Origin: an uncultured Peptostreptococcaceae bacterium
GTDB lineage: Bacteria; Bacillota; Clostridia; Tissierellales; Peptoniphilaceae
Reading direction: 5' to 3'
Assembly (NCBI GenBank): GCA_945910665.1
Contig: CAMDZK010000005.1
Coordinates: 1-15,623, forward strand
DNA: 15,623 nt
In this document: piece after piece, positions 7,115-15,267 of the stretch
Numbering within the stretch: position 1 is the stretch's first letter
How the letters are laid out: each line of letters begins with the position of its first letter
Program-made: the position numbers and the translations under genes
Notes under the pieces: generated by a model
What the model was told of the DNA's origin: nothing
Databases searched by the model: none
What the model saw: only the letters and a program-made list of their open reading frames with translations

Positions 7115-7333
7115 CTATTTCTTGCGCCAGGTAATTCTGCCTTTTGTTAAATCGTAGGTAGATAATTCAACCGTTACGCGGTCTCCAGGGAGAATACGAA
7201 TGTAATTCATTCGAAGTTTTCCGGAGATATGGGCCATGATTTCATGACCATTTTGTAAACGCACACGGAATATTGTGTTGGGCAGTGCGTCTATGACGAC
7301 ACCTTCTACTTCAATTACATCTTCTTTAGCCAT
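7115..7333 (-). CDS. infA: Translation initiation factor IF-1
   Basis: IF-1 binds the A site of the 30S subunit and assists IF-2 and IF-3 in forming the initiation complex. The 72-aa protein is a single S1/OB-fold domain of exactly the usual length: [20 protein letters not shown] at the start, [20 protein letters not shown] in the middle, and [13 protein letters not shown] at the end. Its ATG shares one base with the stop of the upstream KOW gene (TAATG), so the two are probably translationally coupled. A GGAGAGGAG stretch lies just upstream, inside the KOW gene. Confidence 0.98.
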   Translation of the reverse strand: MAKEDVIEVEGVVIDALPNTIFRVRLQNGHEIMAHISGKLRMNYIRILPGDRVTVELSTYDLTKGRITWRKK

Positions 7334-7629
7334 TATGCTCCTCTCCTCTCACTTTGCGGTTCAAATGGTGCAAGTAATGTTCTGATCCATTTGTTGTTGA
7401 TTTGAGTTCCACTTTCAATCCATTCAGTATAGTCCGATAAAACGGTGTTCAATACTTTTATATGCTTGATTTTCTTCTTCTTCGGCTTTTCAATGGGCCG
7501 AAGTTTTCCGTCGATCAGTAGTACATACTCTGAATCAACAAAGTCTGCGACTAGAAATATGTTGCCCCTATCGCGTCCGGCTCGTGATTGGACAAGTTGA
7601 CCAATCGATATATGGCTTGTGTCTACCAT
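7333..7629 (-). CDS. KOW-domain RNA-binding protein (L14e-like small protein)
   Basis: A 98-aa basic protein opening [20 protein letters not shown]. The early [18 protein letters not shown] segment (about residues 10-27) is a KOW motif, the short RNA-binding beta element shared by L24, L14e/L27e and NusG. A lysine-rich stretch, [13 protein letters not shown] (about 48-60), follows. Small KOW proteins of this kind (COG2163-like) are commonly found just before infA in clostridia and are thought to bind RNA or the ribosome, but their role is not established. In those genomes map normally lies between adk and this gene; here adk is directly upstream with a 12-bp gap. The upstream Shine-Dalgarno is weak (CAGG), suggesting coupling to adk. 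The stop overlaps the infA start. Confidence 0.85.
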   Translation of the reverse strand: MVDTSHISIGQLVQSRAGRDRGNIFLVADFVDSEYVLLIDGKLRPIEKPKKKKIKHIKVLNTVLSDYTEWIESGTQINNKWIRTLLAPFEPQSERRGA

Positions 7630-7641
7630 CTAATACCTGGC

Positions 7642-8298
7642 CTATGCCTGTTTCAATGCATCCAGCTTAGAGAAAATTTCTTGTTGGACTTTCTCCACTG
7701 GTTCTTCCCCATCGACTGTCATCAGCACATTTTGCTTTTCGTAATAGGCAATCAGAGGAGAAGTCTGCTCTTCGTATACGGAAATGCGATTGCGGACGGT
7801 ATACTCGTTATCATCTGGACGTTGAATCACCTCTCCGCCACAGATATCGCAAACGCCTTCTACACGCGGAGGACGATTTTGAATATGATAGGGTTCACCA
7901 CAGTCTTTACAGATTCTACGACCTGCAAGACGAGCGATGAGTACTTCTGCGTCCACTGCGATGTTAATCACGCAATCTAAGGCAGTTTCTCGTTCTATTA
8001 ATCCTTGGGAAAGTGCTTCTGCTTGCGCAATCGTACGTGGGAAGCCATCTAAGAGAAAACCATCTTTACAGTCTTCTTCATCAAGACGACTCCACACGAC
8101 GCGACAAGTCAGTTCGTCTGGAACTAAGGCGCCTGCGTCCAAGTATCCTTTGACTTCTTTTCCAAGTTCAGTTTCATTTTTAATGTTATAGCGGAAAATA
8201 TCACCCGTGGAAATGTGTGGGATTTGATATTTTTCTGCAATTCCTGTCGCTTGTGTACCTTTACCAGCTCCAGGAGGTCCTAATAATACAAGTCTCAT
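7642..8298 (-). CDS. adk: Adenylate kinase, zinc-binding long form
   Basis: Catalyses ATP + AMP to 2 ADP, setting the adenylate pool in the cytoplasm. The 218-aa protein has the P-loop GPPGAGKGT at 7-15, the AMP-binding stretch around STGDIFR (30-36), FLLDGFPRT at 81-89, and a long LID domain. The LID carries a complete Cys4 zinc site at residues 130, 133, 150 and 153, a structural zinc finger typical of Gram-positive enzymes. The start has an AGGAG-like sequence in the 10-bp gap after secY. The secY-adk pairing inside the spc operon is conserved in Bacillota. No map gene follows, unlike the usual order. Confidence 0.97.
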   Translation of the reverse strand: MRLVLLGPPGAGKGTQATGIAEKYQIPHISTGDIFRYNIKNETELGKEVKGYLDAGALVPDELTCRVVWSRLDEEDCKDGFLLDGFPRTIAQAEALSQGLIERETALDCVINIAVDAEVLIARLAGRRICKDCGEPYHIQNRPPRVEGVCDICGGEVIQRPDDNEYTVRNRISVYEEQTSPLIAYYEKQNVLMTVDGEEPVEKVQQEIFSKLDALKQA

Positions 8299-8308
8299 AT
8301 CTTCACTC

Positions 8309-9586
8309 CTAACGTAAGAAGCCTTTGTAATGGCGCATCGTAAGTTGTGCTTCCATTTGTTTTACTGTTTCAATAATAACCCCAACCACGATGAGGATGG
8401 AGGTTCCACCAAAACGTACATTCAATTTAAAGACGAGAGAAAGGATGAGTGGTAATGTCGCTAAGATCGCTAGAGAGATTGCACCGATGAACGTAATGCG
8501 GTTTGATACGCGTTGTAAATACTCTCCTGTTGGACGACCTGGGCGAATTCCAGGAATAAATCCACCTTGTTGTTGTAAGTTTTTCGCATATTCTACTGTA
8601 TTGAATTGAATCGCTGTGTAGAAGTATGCAAAAAGGATAATGAGTAAAATCTGTAATATAGAATAGAGCCACACACCGACGGTTCCATTCAATGTAAAGT
8701 AATTGTTAATGAAGTTCTTTGCCCCTTCATTGGTAATGAAGAGCGAAAGAATTTGTGGTACGGTCAACAGAGATGATGCAAAGATAACAGGCATAACCCC
8801 TGACATATTTACTTTGATTGGTAAATGTGTCGCTTGACCACCATACATTTTACGTCCAACGACTCGTTTTGCGTATTGAACGGGAATTCTTCTTTGTCCT
8901 TCCGCAATCATAACAACCCATGCGGTAATTGCGATGGCTACGAGTACAAAGAATAGTACTTTGATTGGACTGAGTACACCCGCACGCATTTGGTTGAACC
9001 ATTGAATTGCGATAGCAGGAAGTCCAGAGATAATACCGATTAAGATGATGAAGGAAATTCCATTTCCTACGCCTCTTTCAGTAATGAGTTCTCCTAACCA
9101 CACGAGAACCATCGTACCTGCGACCAGTGTAGTTAGTAAGACGATGTTTTGAAGTGGACCTTGGGCCACAATCCCCGTGGAAAAGAACGCTTGCGTCGTT
9201 GCAATCGCTTGAATAAATCCAATGATTACAGCACCGATTTTTGTAAATAATGCAATCTTTTTCTTTCCTTCTTCCCCTTGTTTGGAGAGATCTTCAAGAT
9301 ATGGAATTGCAATTGTGAGTAATTGAATAATGATGGAAGCTGTAATGTATGGATAGATACTCATGGAGAAAATGGATGGGTTTTGTAACCCTTGTCCAGT
9401 TAACATGTTTAAGAACTCCATGATTCCAAGTCCGCTTCCAGCAAGTTGTTCTTGAATGGCCGCTTTGTTTAAGAAAGGTACAGGAATCGCTGCACCCAAT
9501 CGGAACACGACGATCATCAAGAGTGTAAATATAATTTTTTTACGTAAGTCTTCGACTTTCCAGGCATTTTTTAAGGTCTCTAGCAT
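8309..9586 (-). CDS. secY: Preprotein translocase subunit SecY
   Basis: SecY is the channel of the Sec translocon in the cytoplasmic membrane, through which SecA or ribosomes pass unfolded proteins. The 425-aa protein has ten hydrophobic segments, near residues 18-36, 72-94, 115-133, 147-165, 176-197, 205-226, 261-284, 305-325, 363-385 and 392-410. The plug region lies around GIMEFLNMLTG (54-64). Conserved motifs include GELITERGVGNGIS at 165-178, RRIPVQYAKR at 232-241 and the PGIRPG cytoplasmic loop at 345-350, a SecA/ribosome contact. Length and topology are normal. The ATG follows the rplO stop with no gap (TAGATG), and its Shine-Dalgarno (GAGGTGAT) lies inside the end of rplO, so coupling is likely. 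Confidence 0.98.
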   Translation of the reverse strand: MLETLKNAWKVEDLRKKIIFTLLMIVVFRLGAAIPVPFLNKAAIQEQLAGSGLGIMEFLNMLTGQGLQNPSIFSMSIYPYITASIIIQLLTIAIPYLEDLSKQGEEGKKKIALFTKIGAVIIGFIQAIATTQAFFSTGIVAQGPLQNIVLLTTLVAGTMVLVWLGELITERGVGNGISFIILIGIISGLPAIAIQWFNQMRAGVLSPIKVLFFVLVAIAITAWVVMIAEGQRRIPVQYAKRVVGRKMYGGQATHLPIKVNMSGVMPVIFASSLLTVPQILSLFITNEGAKNFINNYFTLNGTVGVWLYSILQILLIILFAYFYTAIQFNTVEYAKNLQQQGGFIPGIRPGRPTGEYLQRVSNRITFIGAISLAILATLPLILSLVFKLNVRFGGTSILIVVGVIIETVKQMEAQLTMRHYKGFLR

Positions 9587-10036
9587 CTAGATCACCTCAG
9601 CTGTTCCTCCGCTGGCTTCGATTTTTTCTTTCGCAGCCGCGCTGAAGGAGTGAGCTTTCACGGTCACTGCATGATCGAGTTCACCATTTGCCAGTACTTT
9701 TAATGGTACATCCTTCTTAGACTTTTTAATGCGACCGCTTGCAATGAGTTCATCGATAGTAACGGTTTGTCCTTTTTCAAACTGATTTAAGTCGTTTAAA
9801 TTAATGACATTCCATTCTTTTCTAAAAACATTTGTACATCCGCGTTTTGGTAAACGACGGAATAAAGGCATTTGGCCCCCTTCAAACCCTGGTCTAACTC
9901 CGCCACCAGAACGCGACTTTTGACCATCTTGTCCACGGCCGGCTGTTTTACCTTGTCCTGAAGCAGTACCGCGACCTAAGCGTTTTCTCGCTTTGACTCC
10001 GCCGCCTTCTGCAGGACGTAAATTATTTAACTTCAT
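9587..10036 (-). CDS. rplO: 50S ribosomal protein L15
   Basis: L15 is a late-assembly large-subunit protein that penetrates domains of 23S rRNA through a long extended N-terminus. The 149-aa protein starts [20 protein letters not shown]. It has the typical Gly/Arg/Lys-rich extension (about residues 9-60, including [16 protein letters not shown] and a [17 protein letters not shown] segment) and a globular C-terminal half ending in SGGTAEVI. The ATG at 10036 has AGGAGG a few bases upstream, in a 12-bp gap after rpmD. The gene ends directly against secY. Confidence 0.97.
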   Translation of the reverse strand: MKLNNLRPAEGGGVKARKRLGRGTASGQGKTAGRGQDGQKSRSGGGVRPGFEGGQMPLFRRLPKRGCTNVFRKEWNVINLNDLNQFEKGQTVTIDELIASGRIKKSKKDVPLKVLANGELDHAVTVKAHSFSAAAKEKIEASGGTAEVI

Positions 10037-10048
10037 GTCGGATCCTCC

Positions 10049-10222
10049 TTACGCTTCTTCAACTTCAACAAGATAAGATACTTGTTGAATCATTCCGCGA
10101 ATGGCTGGGTTATCTTCTTTTTCAACGGTTTGACCAATCTTACGAAGACCAAGCGCTTGAATTGTTTTTTTGTGTTTTGGGATACGACCGATGACGCTTT
10201 TCTTTAACGTAATTTTCAGCAT
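10049..10222 (-). CDS. rpmD: 50S ribosomal protein L30
   Basis: This gene was found by translating the gap between rpsE and rplO. An ATG at 10222 opens 57 codons starting [20 protein letters not shown], followed by [23 protein letters not shown] and ending in a TAA. This is the compact bacterial L30 fold; the GLRKIGQ and IRGMIQ stretches are family hallmarks. Family length is 55-61 aa. An AGGAGG stands 5 bases before the start. Position between rpsE and rplO is the universal place for rpmD in the spc operon. Confidence 0.96.
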   Translation of the reverse strand: MLKITLKKSVIGRIPKHKKTIQALGLRKIGQTVEKEDNPAIRGMIQQVSYLVEVEEA

Positions 10223-10231
10223 GGTATCCTC

Positions 10232-10738
10232 CTATCCTAGAATCTCTTCGACTGTTTTACCGCGCATTTTTGCTACTTGTTCAACAGTTTTCAAAGATGT
10301 TAATCCTTCCATAGTCGCATTGACAATGTTTCTTGGATTAGCAGTTCCTAAGGATTTACTACGAACGTCACGAATGCCCGCTAACTCACACACCGCACGT
10401 ACAGGACCACCGGCGATTACTCCAGTACCTTCAGATGCAGGTTTCAATAATACTTTTCCTGCTCCAAAACGTCCTAATACTTCGTGTGGAATCGTAGTGC
10501 CGACAATTGGAATAGTGACGACATTTTTCTTCGCGTTTTGAATTCCTTTGCGGATAGCTTCTGGAACTTCGTTTGCTTTTCCAGTACCCACACCCACACG
10601 GCCATTTCCATCACCGACGACAACAAGGGCTGTAAAGCGGAAGTTTCGTCCACCTTTAACAACTTTTGTTACACGGCCGATATGAACGACACGCTCTTGG
10701 AATTCTTGCGCTTGTGGTTCTCTCTTTTTACGTTCCAA
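10232..10738 (-). CDS. rpsE: 30S ribosomal protein S5
   Basis: S5 lies at the mRNA entry side of the small subunit and affects decoding accuracy and helicase activity. The 168-aa protein has the N-terminal double-stranded-RNA-binding-like domain (about 14-80), with [20 protein letters not shown] and [16 protein letters not shown]. The C-terminal domain has [19 protein letters not shown] and [11 protein letters not shown]. The start codon is TTG at 10738, 7 bases after AGGAGG. The next in-frame Met is near residue 142, so the TTG start is needed to keep the protein. The Shine-Dalgarno overlaps the rplR stop. Confidence 0.96.
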   Translation of the reverse strand: MERKKREPQAQEFQERVVHIGRVTKVVKGGRNFRFTALVVVGDGNGRVGVGTGKANEVPEAIRKGIQNAKKNVVTIPIVGTTIPHEVLGRFGAGKVLLKPASEGTGVIAGGPVRAVCELAGIRDVRSKSLGTANPRNIVNATMEGLTSLKTVEQVAKMRGKTVEEILG

Positions 10739-10745
10739 TGCGCTT

Positions 10746-10751
10746 CCTCCT
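10746..10751 (-). promoter_or_regulatory. Shine-Dalgarno fixing the TTG start of rpsE
   Basis: AGGAGG on the minus strand, 7 bases before the TTG at 10738. It overlaps the TAG stop of rplR. It supports the TTG as the start because no ATG occurs in frame near it. Confidence 0.85.
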
Positions 10752-11115
10752 AAAATTTCAACCCTGCAGCGCGAGCGCTGTCTGCGAGTTCTTTGACTTT
10801 TCCTTGGTAAAGATATCCGCTACGATCAAAGACAACAGATTCGATGCCTAAATCGAGAGCACGTTTTGCAATACGTTCGCCAATGACTTTTGCCGCAGCG
10901 ATATTTGCATGTGTGTTTTCTTCGCGGAGTTCTTTTTCTAAAGTAGAAGCCGATGCTAAGGTCACGCCATTCTCGTCATCGATGATTTGTGCGTAAATAT
11001 TTTGATTGCTTTTATATACGTTGAGACGAGGACGATCCGCAGTACCAGCCAAGTTTTTTCTGTTTCTTTCGTGTCTGGCTTTGCGGTTTGCTTTTTTATC
11101 AATTCGTTTAAACAT
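10750..11115 (-). CDS. rplR: 50S ribosomal protein L18
   Basis: L18 binds 5S rRNA together with L5 and joins it to the large subunit in the central protuberance. The 121-aa protein begins with a basic RNA-binding tail, [20 protein letters not shown]. It continues with [20 protein letters not shown] and the conserved [20 protein letters not shown] and [19 protein letters not shown] segments. Length and order are normal. The ATG at 11115 is 11 bases after the rplF stop, and its stop codon overlaps the rpsE ribosome-binding site. Confidence 0.97.
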   Translation of the reverse strand: MFKRIDKKANRKARHERNRKNLAGTADRPRLNVYKSNQNIYAQIIDDENGVTLASASTLEKELREENTHANIAAAKVIGERIAKRALDLGIESVVFDRSGYLYQGKVKELADSARAAGLKF

Positions 11116-11126
11116 GGCCTATCCCC

Positions 11127-11666
11127 CTACTTACCAGTTTTTCCAACTTTTCTGCGTACGTTTTCGTTTTCATAGCGAACCCCTTTACCTTTATAAGGTT
11201 CAGGTTTTCTAAATGCACGAATAACGGCCGCATAGTTTCCTACTTGTTGTTTGTCGATACCACGAACGATGATGCGGTTTGCAGCAGGTACTTCAACTTC
11301 AATGCCTTGTGGATCTTCCATCTCGATTGGATGAGAGAATCCTAAGTTTAATGTAAGTTTTTTTCCAGACTTCGCTGCACGGTATCCAGTTCCTTCGATT
11401 GTAAGAACTTTCTCATAACCGTTTGTAACCCCTTCAACCATGTTGTTAATTAAGGTACGTGTCAAACCATGTAAGGAACGGTGTTGTTTTGATTCGGATG
11501 GTCTTTCTACAGAAATGGTACCGTCTTCTTGTTTAATGGTAAAGTCTGGATTTAGCGCTTGTGTCAGTTCCCCTTTTGGGCCTTTCACGGTCACGACATT
11601 GCCATCTGCAACAGAAACCGTCACGCCACCAGGAACCGTAATAGGTTTTAATCCAATTCTTGACAT
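11127..11666 (-). CDS. rplF: 50S ribosomal protein L6
   Basis: L6 lies near the sarcin-ricin loop and the factor-binding site of the large subunit. The 179-aa protein has the usual two repeated alpha/beta domains. The first opens [20 protein letters not shown], with [10 protein letters not shown]. The second contains the family signature region GVEVEVP-type strands, [19 protein letters not shown] and [14 protein letters not shown] near the C-terminus. Length is standard. AAAGGA stands upstream of the ATG in the 12-bp gap after rpsH. Confidence 0.97.
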   Translation of the reverse strand: MSRIGLKPITVPGGVTVSVADGNVVTVKGPKGELTQALNPDFTIKQEDGTISVERPSESKQHRSLHGLTRTLINNMVEGVTNGYEKVLTIEGTGYRAAKSGKKLTLNLGFSHPIEMEDPQGIEVEVPAANRIIVRGIDKQQVGNYAAVIRAFRKPEPYKGKGVRYENENVRRKVGKTGK

Positions 11667-11678
11667 GCTGTTTCCTTT

Positions 11679-12074
11679 CTACCATACATAGCAGAGAACT
11701 TCTCCGCCTGTACCGTTCTTACGAGCTACTCGATCAGTCACAATTCCATTTGGGGTGGAAAGAATAGCAATTCCTAAGCCACCCAATACTTTTGGCACTT
11801 CGTTTTTACGAACGTATACGCGAAGACCTGGTTTTGAAATTCTACGAATCCCAGAGATGATTTTTTCATCATTTGCATCGTATTTCAATTGGATTGTGAT
11901 TACACCTTGCTTGTTGTCTTCTGTTACATTAAAGCTACGGATATATCCTTCATCAAGCAAGATTTGCGCGATTTCTTTTTTAATCGTAGATGCAGGAACA
12001 TCTACACTTTTATGTCTAGCATTATTTCCGTTTCGGATACGGGTTAGCATATCCGCGATAGGATCTGTCATCAT
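11679..12074 (-). CDS. rpsH: 30S ribosomal protein S8
   Basis: S8 is an early binder of the 16S rRNA central domain, and in E. coli it also represses the spc operon. The 131-aa protein begins [20 protein letters not shown] and has [16 protein letters not shown] ([18 protein letters not shown]) and [20 protein letters not shown] segments, ending in [11 protein letters not shown]. Two ATG codons stand together. I chose the first, at 12074, because AAGGAGG lies 9 bases upstream and related proteins also carry a residue or two before MTDPIADML; the second, at 12071, remains possible. Confidence 0.96.
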   Translation of the reverse strand: MMTDPIADMLTRIRNGNNARHKSVDVPASTIKKEIAQILLDEGYIRSFNVTEDNKQGVITIQLKYDANDEKIISGIRRISKPGLRVYVRKNEVPKVLGGLGIAILSTPNGIVTDRVARKNGTGGEVLCYVW

Positions 12075-12090
12075 AGTAGAAACCCTCCTT

Positions 12091-12276
12091 TTACCAACTG
12101 GCTTTTTTTACACCGGGGATTTCGCCGCGGTACGCGAGTTCTCTAAAGCAAATACGACAGACGCCATATTTTCTGAGATAACCGTGCGGTCTTCCACAGA
12201 TCTTGCAGCGCGAGTACGCTCTGCTGCTAAATTTAGCAGGACGTTGCTGCTTTGCAATCATTGATTTTTTCGCCAA
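12091..12276 (-). CDS. rpsN: 30S ribosomal protein S14, type Z (zinc-binding)
   Basis: S14 is a late small-subunit protein in the head near the A and P sites. This is the short 61-aa zinc form, with Cys24, Cys27, Cys40 and Cys43 (C-X2-C-X12-C-X2-C). It opens [20 protein letters not shown] and ends in GVKKASW, as in the type Z (RpsN1) group. The start codon is TTG, with AAAGGA 8 bases upstream. The first in-frame ATG is codon 6 and would remove the conserved MAKKS start and place the Shine-Dalgarno too far away. No longer zinc-free paralogue is in the window. Confidence 0.95.
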   Translation of the reverse strand: MAKKSMIAKQQRPAKFSSRAYSRCKICGRPHGYLRKYGVCRICFRELAYRGEIPGVKKASW

Positions 12277-12284
12277 TGTTGTAT

Positions 12285-12290
12285 TCCTTT
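12285..12290 (-). promoter_or_regulatory. Shine-Dalgarno for the TTG start of rpsN
   Basis: AAAGGA on the minus strand, 8 bases before the TTG at 12276. It is weaker than the AGGAGG sites elsewhere in this cluster. The ATG at codon 6 would be 23 bases away, so the motif favours the TTG. Confidence 0.7.
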
Positions 12291-12291
12291 C

Positions 12292-12834
12292 TTATCGTCT
12301 GAATGGCATGCCCATGAAGGCAAGCAATTCTTTTGCTTCTTCGTCAGTGTTTGCTGAAGTAACGATGACAATGTCCATTCCGCGAACTGCATCTACATTA
12401 TCGTAGTGGATTTCAGGGAAGATTAATTGTTCTTTTACTCCAAGTGTGTAGTTTCCACGTCCATCAAAAGCAGATGGGTTTACACCGCGGAAGTCTCTTA
12501 CACGGGGAAGAGAAATGGAAATCAATTTGTCTAAGAAATTGTACATGTTCTCACCGCGTAAAGTAACTTTACAACCGATGTTCATACCTTCACGAAGCTT
12601 AAAGTTCGCAATGGATTTTTTTGCTTTTGTAATGACTGGACGTTGTCCTGTGATTGTCGCTAATTCTTCCACAGCATTTTCTAATGCTTTTGGATTGTCT
12701 TTCGCTTCACCAACGCCGATGTTTACGACGATTTTGTGGAGTTTAGGAACTTCCATCACGTTTTTATATGAGAAGCGCTCCATCATTTGAGGAACGATTT
12801 CTTGATTATATTTTTCTTTTAATCGCATGTTCAT
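12292..12834 (-). CDS. rplE: 50S ribosomal protein L5
   Basis: L5 binds 5S rRNA with L18 and contacts the P-site tRNA and S13 across the subunit bridge. The 180-aa protein has the standard length. It opens [20 protein letters not shown] and contains [20 protein letters not shown], the tRNA-facing loop region [21 protein letters not shown], and a C-terminal [20 protein letters not shown]. An ATG also occurs at codon 3, but AGGAGG lies 7 bases before the first ATG, so I kept 12834. It is 11 bases after rplX. Confidence 0.97.
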   Translation of the reverse strand: MNMRLKEKYNQEIVPQMMERFSYKNVMEVPKLHKIVVNIGVGEAKDNPKALENAVEELATITGQRPVITKAKKSIANFKLREGMNIGCKVTLRGENMYNFLDKLISISLPRVRDFRGVNPSAFDGRGNYTLGVKEQLIFPEIHYDNVDAVRGMDIVIVTSANTDEEAKELLAFMGMPFRR

Positions 12835-12845
12835 TCTGTTTCCTC

Positions 12846-13160
12846 CTATTTATCCAGCTGTGCGCCAGAGGACTTGAGAACACGTACGCGCTTCCCGTTG
12901 TCTAAAGTTTTCATTCCAATTCTGGAACCTTTTTTATTCTTTGCATCGTAATGCATAACATTCGATGCATCGATAAATCCTTCAGATTTAACAAGGCCAC
13001 CAGGATTTTGTGGTCCACGTGGTTTTTTATGGTGCGTTTGAACGTTTACCCCTTCGATGATGACGCGGTTTTTTGCACGGTCAACACCAAGCACTTTTCC
13101 AACTTTACCTTTGTATTTACCGGTCGTAACGATGACCTGATCATTAATTTTAATTCTCAT
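12846..13160 (-). CDS. rplX: 50S ribosomal protein L24
   Basis: L24 starts assembly of the large subunit by binding the 5' end of 23S rRNA, and it lies near the tunnel exit. The 104-aa protein has an N-terminal KOW motif (residues about 4-31: [20 protein letters not shown]), the conserved [15 protein letters not shown], then [16 protein letters not shown] and a basic C-terminus. It lacks the extra archaeal or eukaryotic extensions, as expected. The ATG has an AGGAGG-type site in the 9-bp gap after rplN. Confidence 0.97.
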   Translation of the reverse strand: MRIKINDQVIVTTGKYKGKVGKVLGVDRAKNRVIIEGVNVQTHHKKPRGPQNPGGLVKSEGFIDASNVMHYDAKNKKGSRIGMKTLDNGKRVRVLKSSGAQLDK

Positions 13161-13169
13161 GGTGCCTCC

Positions 13170-13538
13170 TTACAACACTTCTGGAGCGAGAGAGATAATT
13201 TTCATAAAGTTACCTGCTCTTAACTCACGAGTTACTGGTCCGAAAATACGGGTACCAACTGGATTTTTATCATCTTTAATAATTACTGCTGCATTGTCAT
13301 CAAATCGGATGTATGTTCCGTCTTGGCGTTTAATGCCTTTTGTCGTACGGACAACAACCGCTTTAACGATATCTCCTTTTTTAACGCTTCCGCCAGGAGA
13401 AGCACTTTTTACGGTGCATACACAGATGTCACCGACTCTAGCATACTTTTTATTTGTACCGCCAAGCACGCGGATTACGAGCACTTCTTTTGCACCGGAA
13501 TTATCCGCCACTTTCATACGGCTTTCAGTCTGTATCAT
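13170..13538 (-). CDS. rplN: 50S ribosomal protein L14
   Basis: L14 lies at the subunit interface, forms bridges with 16S rRNA and is the docking site for the silencing factor RsfS. The 122-aa protein is the canonical length. It opens [20 protein letters not shown] and has [20 protein letters not shown], the conserved [29 protein letters not shown] and the closing ISLAPEVL. An AGGAGG lies close upstream of the ATG at 13538. It is usually counted as the first gene of the spc operon, but only 20 bp separate it from rpsQ and no promoter or terminator is visible there, so S10 and spc genes probably share a transcript. Confidence 0.98.
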   Translation of the reverse strand: MIQTESRMKVADNSGAKEVLVIRVLGGTNKKYARVGDICVCTVKSASPGGSVKKGDIVKAVVVRTTKGIKRQDGTYIRFDDNAAVIIKDDKNPVGTRIFGPVTRELRAGNFMKIISLAPEVL

Positions 13539-13558
13539 GATATCCTCCTAATCACGCA

Positions 13559-13813
13559 TTATTTCGCGCGTTCCAGAACTTCAACCAGTCTCCAGCGCTT
13601 GTCCTTAGACAGAGGTCTCGTTTCCATGATTTTTACAAGGTCTCCTTCGTTGCACTTGTTTTGTTCGTCATGTGCTTTAAAACGGCTTGTAACTTTCACT
13701 TGTTTCCCGTATTTTGGGTGACTGACTTTATTTTCAATTGCGACTACGATCGTCTTATCCATTTTGTTGCTTACGACCAAGCCAATTTGTGTTTTACGAT
13801 TGCCTCTTTCCAT
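13559..13813 (-). CDS. rpsQ: 30S ribosomal protein S17
   Basis: S17 is a primary 16S rRNA binder with an OB fold. The 84-aa protein starts [20 protein letters not shown] and has the signature [20 protein letters not shown], then [32 protein letters not shown]. The length is normal. The ATG at 13813 is 3 bases after the rpmC stop; the GGAGG-type site is inside the 3' end of rpmC. Confidence 0.97.
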   Translation of the reverse strand: MERGNRKTQIGLVVSNKMDKTIVVAIENKVSHPKYGKQVKVTSRFKAHDEQNKCNEGDLVKIMETRPLSKDKRWRLVEVLERAK

Positions 13814-13816
13814 CGA

Positions 13817-14023
13817 CTAGGCCTCCTTCTCTGCATGAATCGCGCGTTCTTTTGAAATGGTCATGATACGAGCGATATCCTTCTTAACCCCTTTAATACG
13901 TGTTGGGTTGTCTAATTGGCCAGTAGCCAATTGGAAGCGAAGGTTAAATAATTCAGACTTCAGCTCTTTAATTTTGTTTTTCATTTCTGTGTCTGACATT
14001 TGGCGAATTTCTTTTGCCTTCAT
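13817..14023 (-). CDS. rpmC: 50S ribosomal protein L29
   Basis: L29 lies by the peptide exit tunnel next to L23, where trigger factor and the signal recognition particle dock. The 68-aa protein is two antiparallel helices: [20 protein letters not shown], then [20 protein letters not shown] (the family signature), then the second helix [15 protein letters not shown]. The length is normal. The ATG lies two bases after the rplP stop, with its purine-rich site inside the rplP tail, so it is likely coupled to rplP. Confidence 0.97.
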   Translation of the reverse strand: MKAKEIRQMSDTEMKNKIKELKSELFNLRFQLATGQLDNPTRIKGVKKDIARIMTISKERAIHAEKEA

Positions 14024-14025
14024 GA

Positions 14026-14454
14026 CTATTCCCCTTCCTTCGCAAGGTCTTCACGAACGATAAATTTCGTTTTAATGGGAAGCTTATGAGCCGCTAAGCG
14101 CATTGCTTCTCTTGCGAGTTCTTCAGTAACGCCACCCATTTCAAAGAGGACGCGTCCTGGTTTGACAACTGCCACCCAGTATTCTGGAGATCCTTTACCG
14201 GAACCCATACGAGTTTCAGCAGGTTTTTGTGTAACAGGCTTATCTGGGAATACTTTAATCCAGATGTTTCCGCCCCTTTTGATGGAACGTGTCATCGCAC
14301 GGCGGGCAGCCTCGATTTGGTTTGCTGTCATCCAGCAAGGTTCCAACGCTTGTAAACCGAATTCACCATAGGTTAAGCTATTTCCTCTTTGCGCTTTCCC
14401 TTTCATACGGCCGCGATGGACTCTTCTATATTTTACTCTCTTTGGCATCAACAT
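14026..14454 (-). CDS. rplP: 50S ribosomal protein L16
   Basis: L16 helps form the A-tRNA site and the peptidyl-transferase centre environment. The 142-aa protein begins [20 protein letters not shown] and has the conserved [42 protein letters not shown] and the closing [12 protein letters not shown] stretches. A second ATG at codon 3 (14448) could be used. The first ATG is better placed, with AAAGGAG about 9 bases upstream, and relatives also start M-L-x-P-K-R. Confidence 0.97.
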   Translation of the reverse strand: MLMPKRVKYRRVHRGRMKGKAQRGNSLTYGEFGLQALEPCWMTANQIEAARRAMTRSIKRGGNIWIKVFPDKPVTQKPAETRMGSGKGSPEYWVAVVKPGRVLFEMGGVTEELAREAMRLAAHKLPIKTKFIVREDLAKEGE

Positions 14455-14472
14455 AATAAGCTACTCCTTTGC

Positions 14473-15252
14473 CTATCTAGACTGCTGCGATTGGTTGCTG
14501 CGGCCGCGATTTTGGCCACCACGTCCGCGATTGTCTCTTGAGCGACCATCTCTCTTGTCATTTTGACGAGCTTTGCGGTCATTTCTTCTTTGTGGACGTT
14601 CTTTTGGTTCTACACCTTCGCGTGTAGGAAGAACTTCCCCTTTATACAACCAAACTTTTACACCGAGTTTTCCGTATGTGGTATCGGCTTCAGCGAATCC
14701 ATAATCAATGTCTGCGCGAAGGGTTTGAAGTGGAATTGTCCCTTCAGAATATCCTTCAGAACGAGCGATATCCGCACCTCCTAAACGACCAGATACCATC
14801 GTTTTAACCCCTTTTGCACCAGAGCGCATGACGCGTTGAATCGTTTGTTTCATCGCACGTCGGAAAGAAATTCTTCTTTCTAATTGGCTTGCGATATTTT
14901 CTGCAACAAGTTGTGCATCCATATCTTGGTTTCTGATTTCTTCGACGTTGATTAGGATTGTTTTTCCAGTTAATTTTTCTAATTCTTTACGAAGCTCTTC
15001 GACGTTTGCCCCTGCTTTACCAATGATCATTCCAGGTTTTGCAGTGAAAATTGAAACTTTTACGCGATTTGAAGCACGTTCAATTTCAGTTTTAGAAACG
15101 CCAGAAGCGCCAGCTTTATTTTTAATTAATTCACGGATTTTGTGGTCTTCCACCAAGAGGTCGCCAAAGTCTTTTTTGTTGGCAAACCATTTAGAATCCC
15201 AGTCCTTGATGATTCCGACACGCAATCCATGAGGATTTACTTTTTGACCCAT
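14473..15252 (-). CDS. rpsC: 30S ribosomal protein S3 with extended Arg/Gly-rich tail
   Basis: S3 forms part of the mRNA entry tunnel and its helicase. The 259-aa protein has the standard core: [20 protein letters not shown], a type II KH domain with the GXXG loop GKAG at 78-81, and a C-terminal domain with [13 protein letters not shown] (154-166) and [21 protein letters not shown] (181-201). Usual bacterial length is about 210-235. The excess is a tail from about residue 213 to 259, rich in Arg, Asn, Asp, Gln and Gly (13 Arg in 47 residues, including [11 protein letters not shown]). It is in frame and low in complexity, so it is probably disordered. The ATG has AGGAGG upstream, 15 bases after rplV. 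Confidence 0.97.
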   Translation of the reverse strand: MGQKVNPHGLRVGIIKDWDSKWFANKKDFGDLLVEDHKIRELIKNKAGASGVSKTEIERASNRVKVSIFTAKPGMIIGKAGANVEELRKELEKLTGKTILINVEEIRNQDMDAQLVAENIASQLERRISFRRAMKQTIQRVMRSGAKGVKTMVSGRLGGADIARSEGYSEGTIPLQTLRADIDYGFAEADTTYGKLGVKVWLYKGEVLPTREGVEPKERPQRRNDRKARQNDKRDGRSRDNRGRGGQNRGRSNQSQQSR

Positions 15253-15267
15253 TCTGTCCTCCTATGG

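Noticed and set aside
8427..8672. An 81-codon minus-strand open frame inside secY.
   Set aside because: It is an alternate frame wholly within the secY coding sequence, which is intact and matches the full family length.
11755..12264. A 169-codon plus-strand open frame across rpsH and rpsN.
   Set aside because: It is antisense to two certain ribosomal genes, has no recognizable domain and carries no convincing Shine-Dalgarno sequence. Its length follows from the codon bias of the opposite strand.
13539..13558. A boundary between S10 and spc operons before rplN.
   Set aside because: The 20-bp gap contains only a ribosome-binding site, with no hairpin-T tract or promoter, so I do not mark a separate transcript start.
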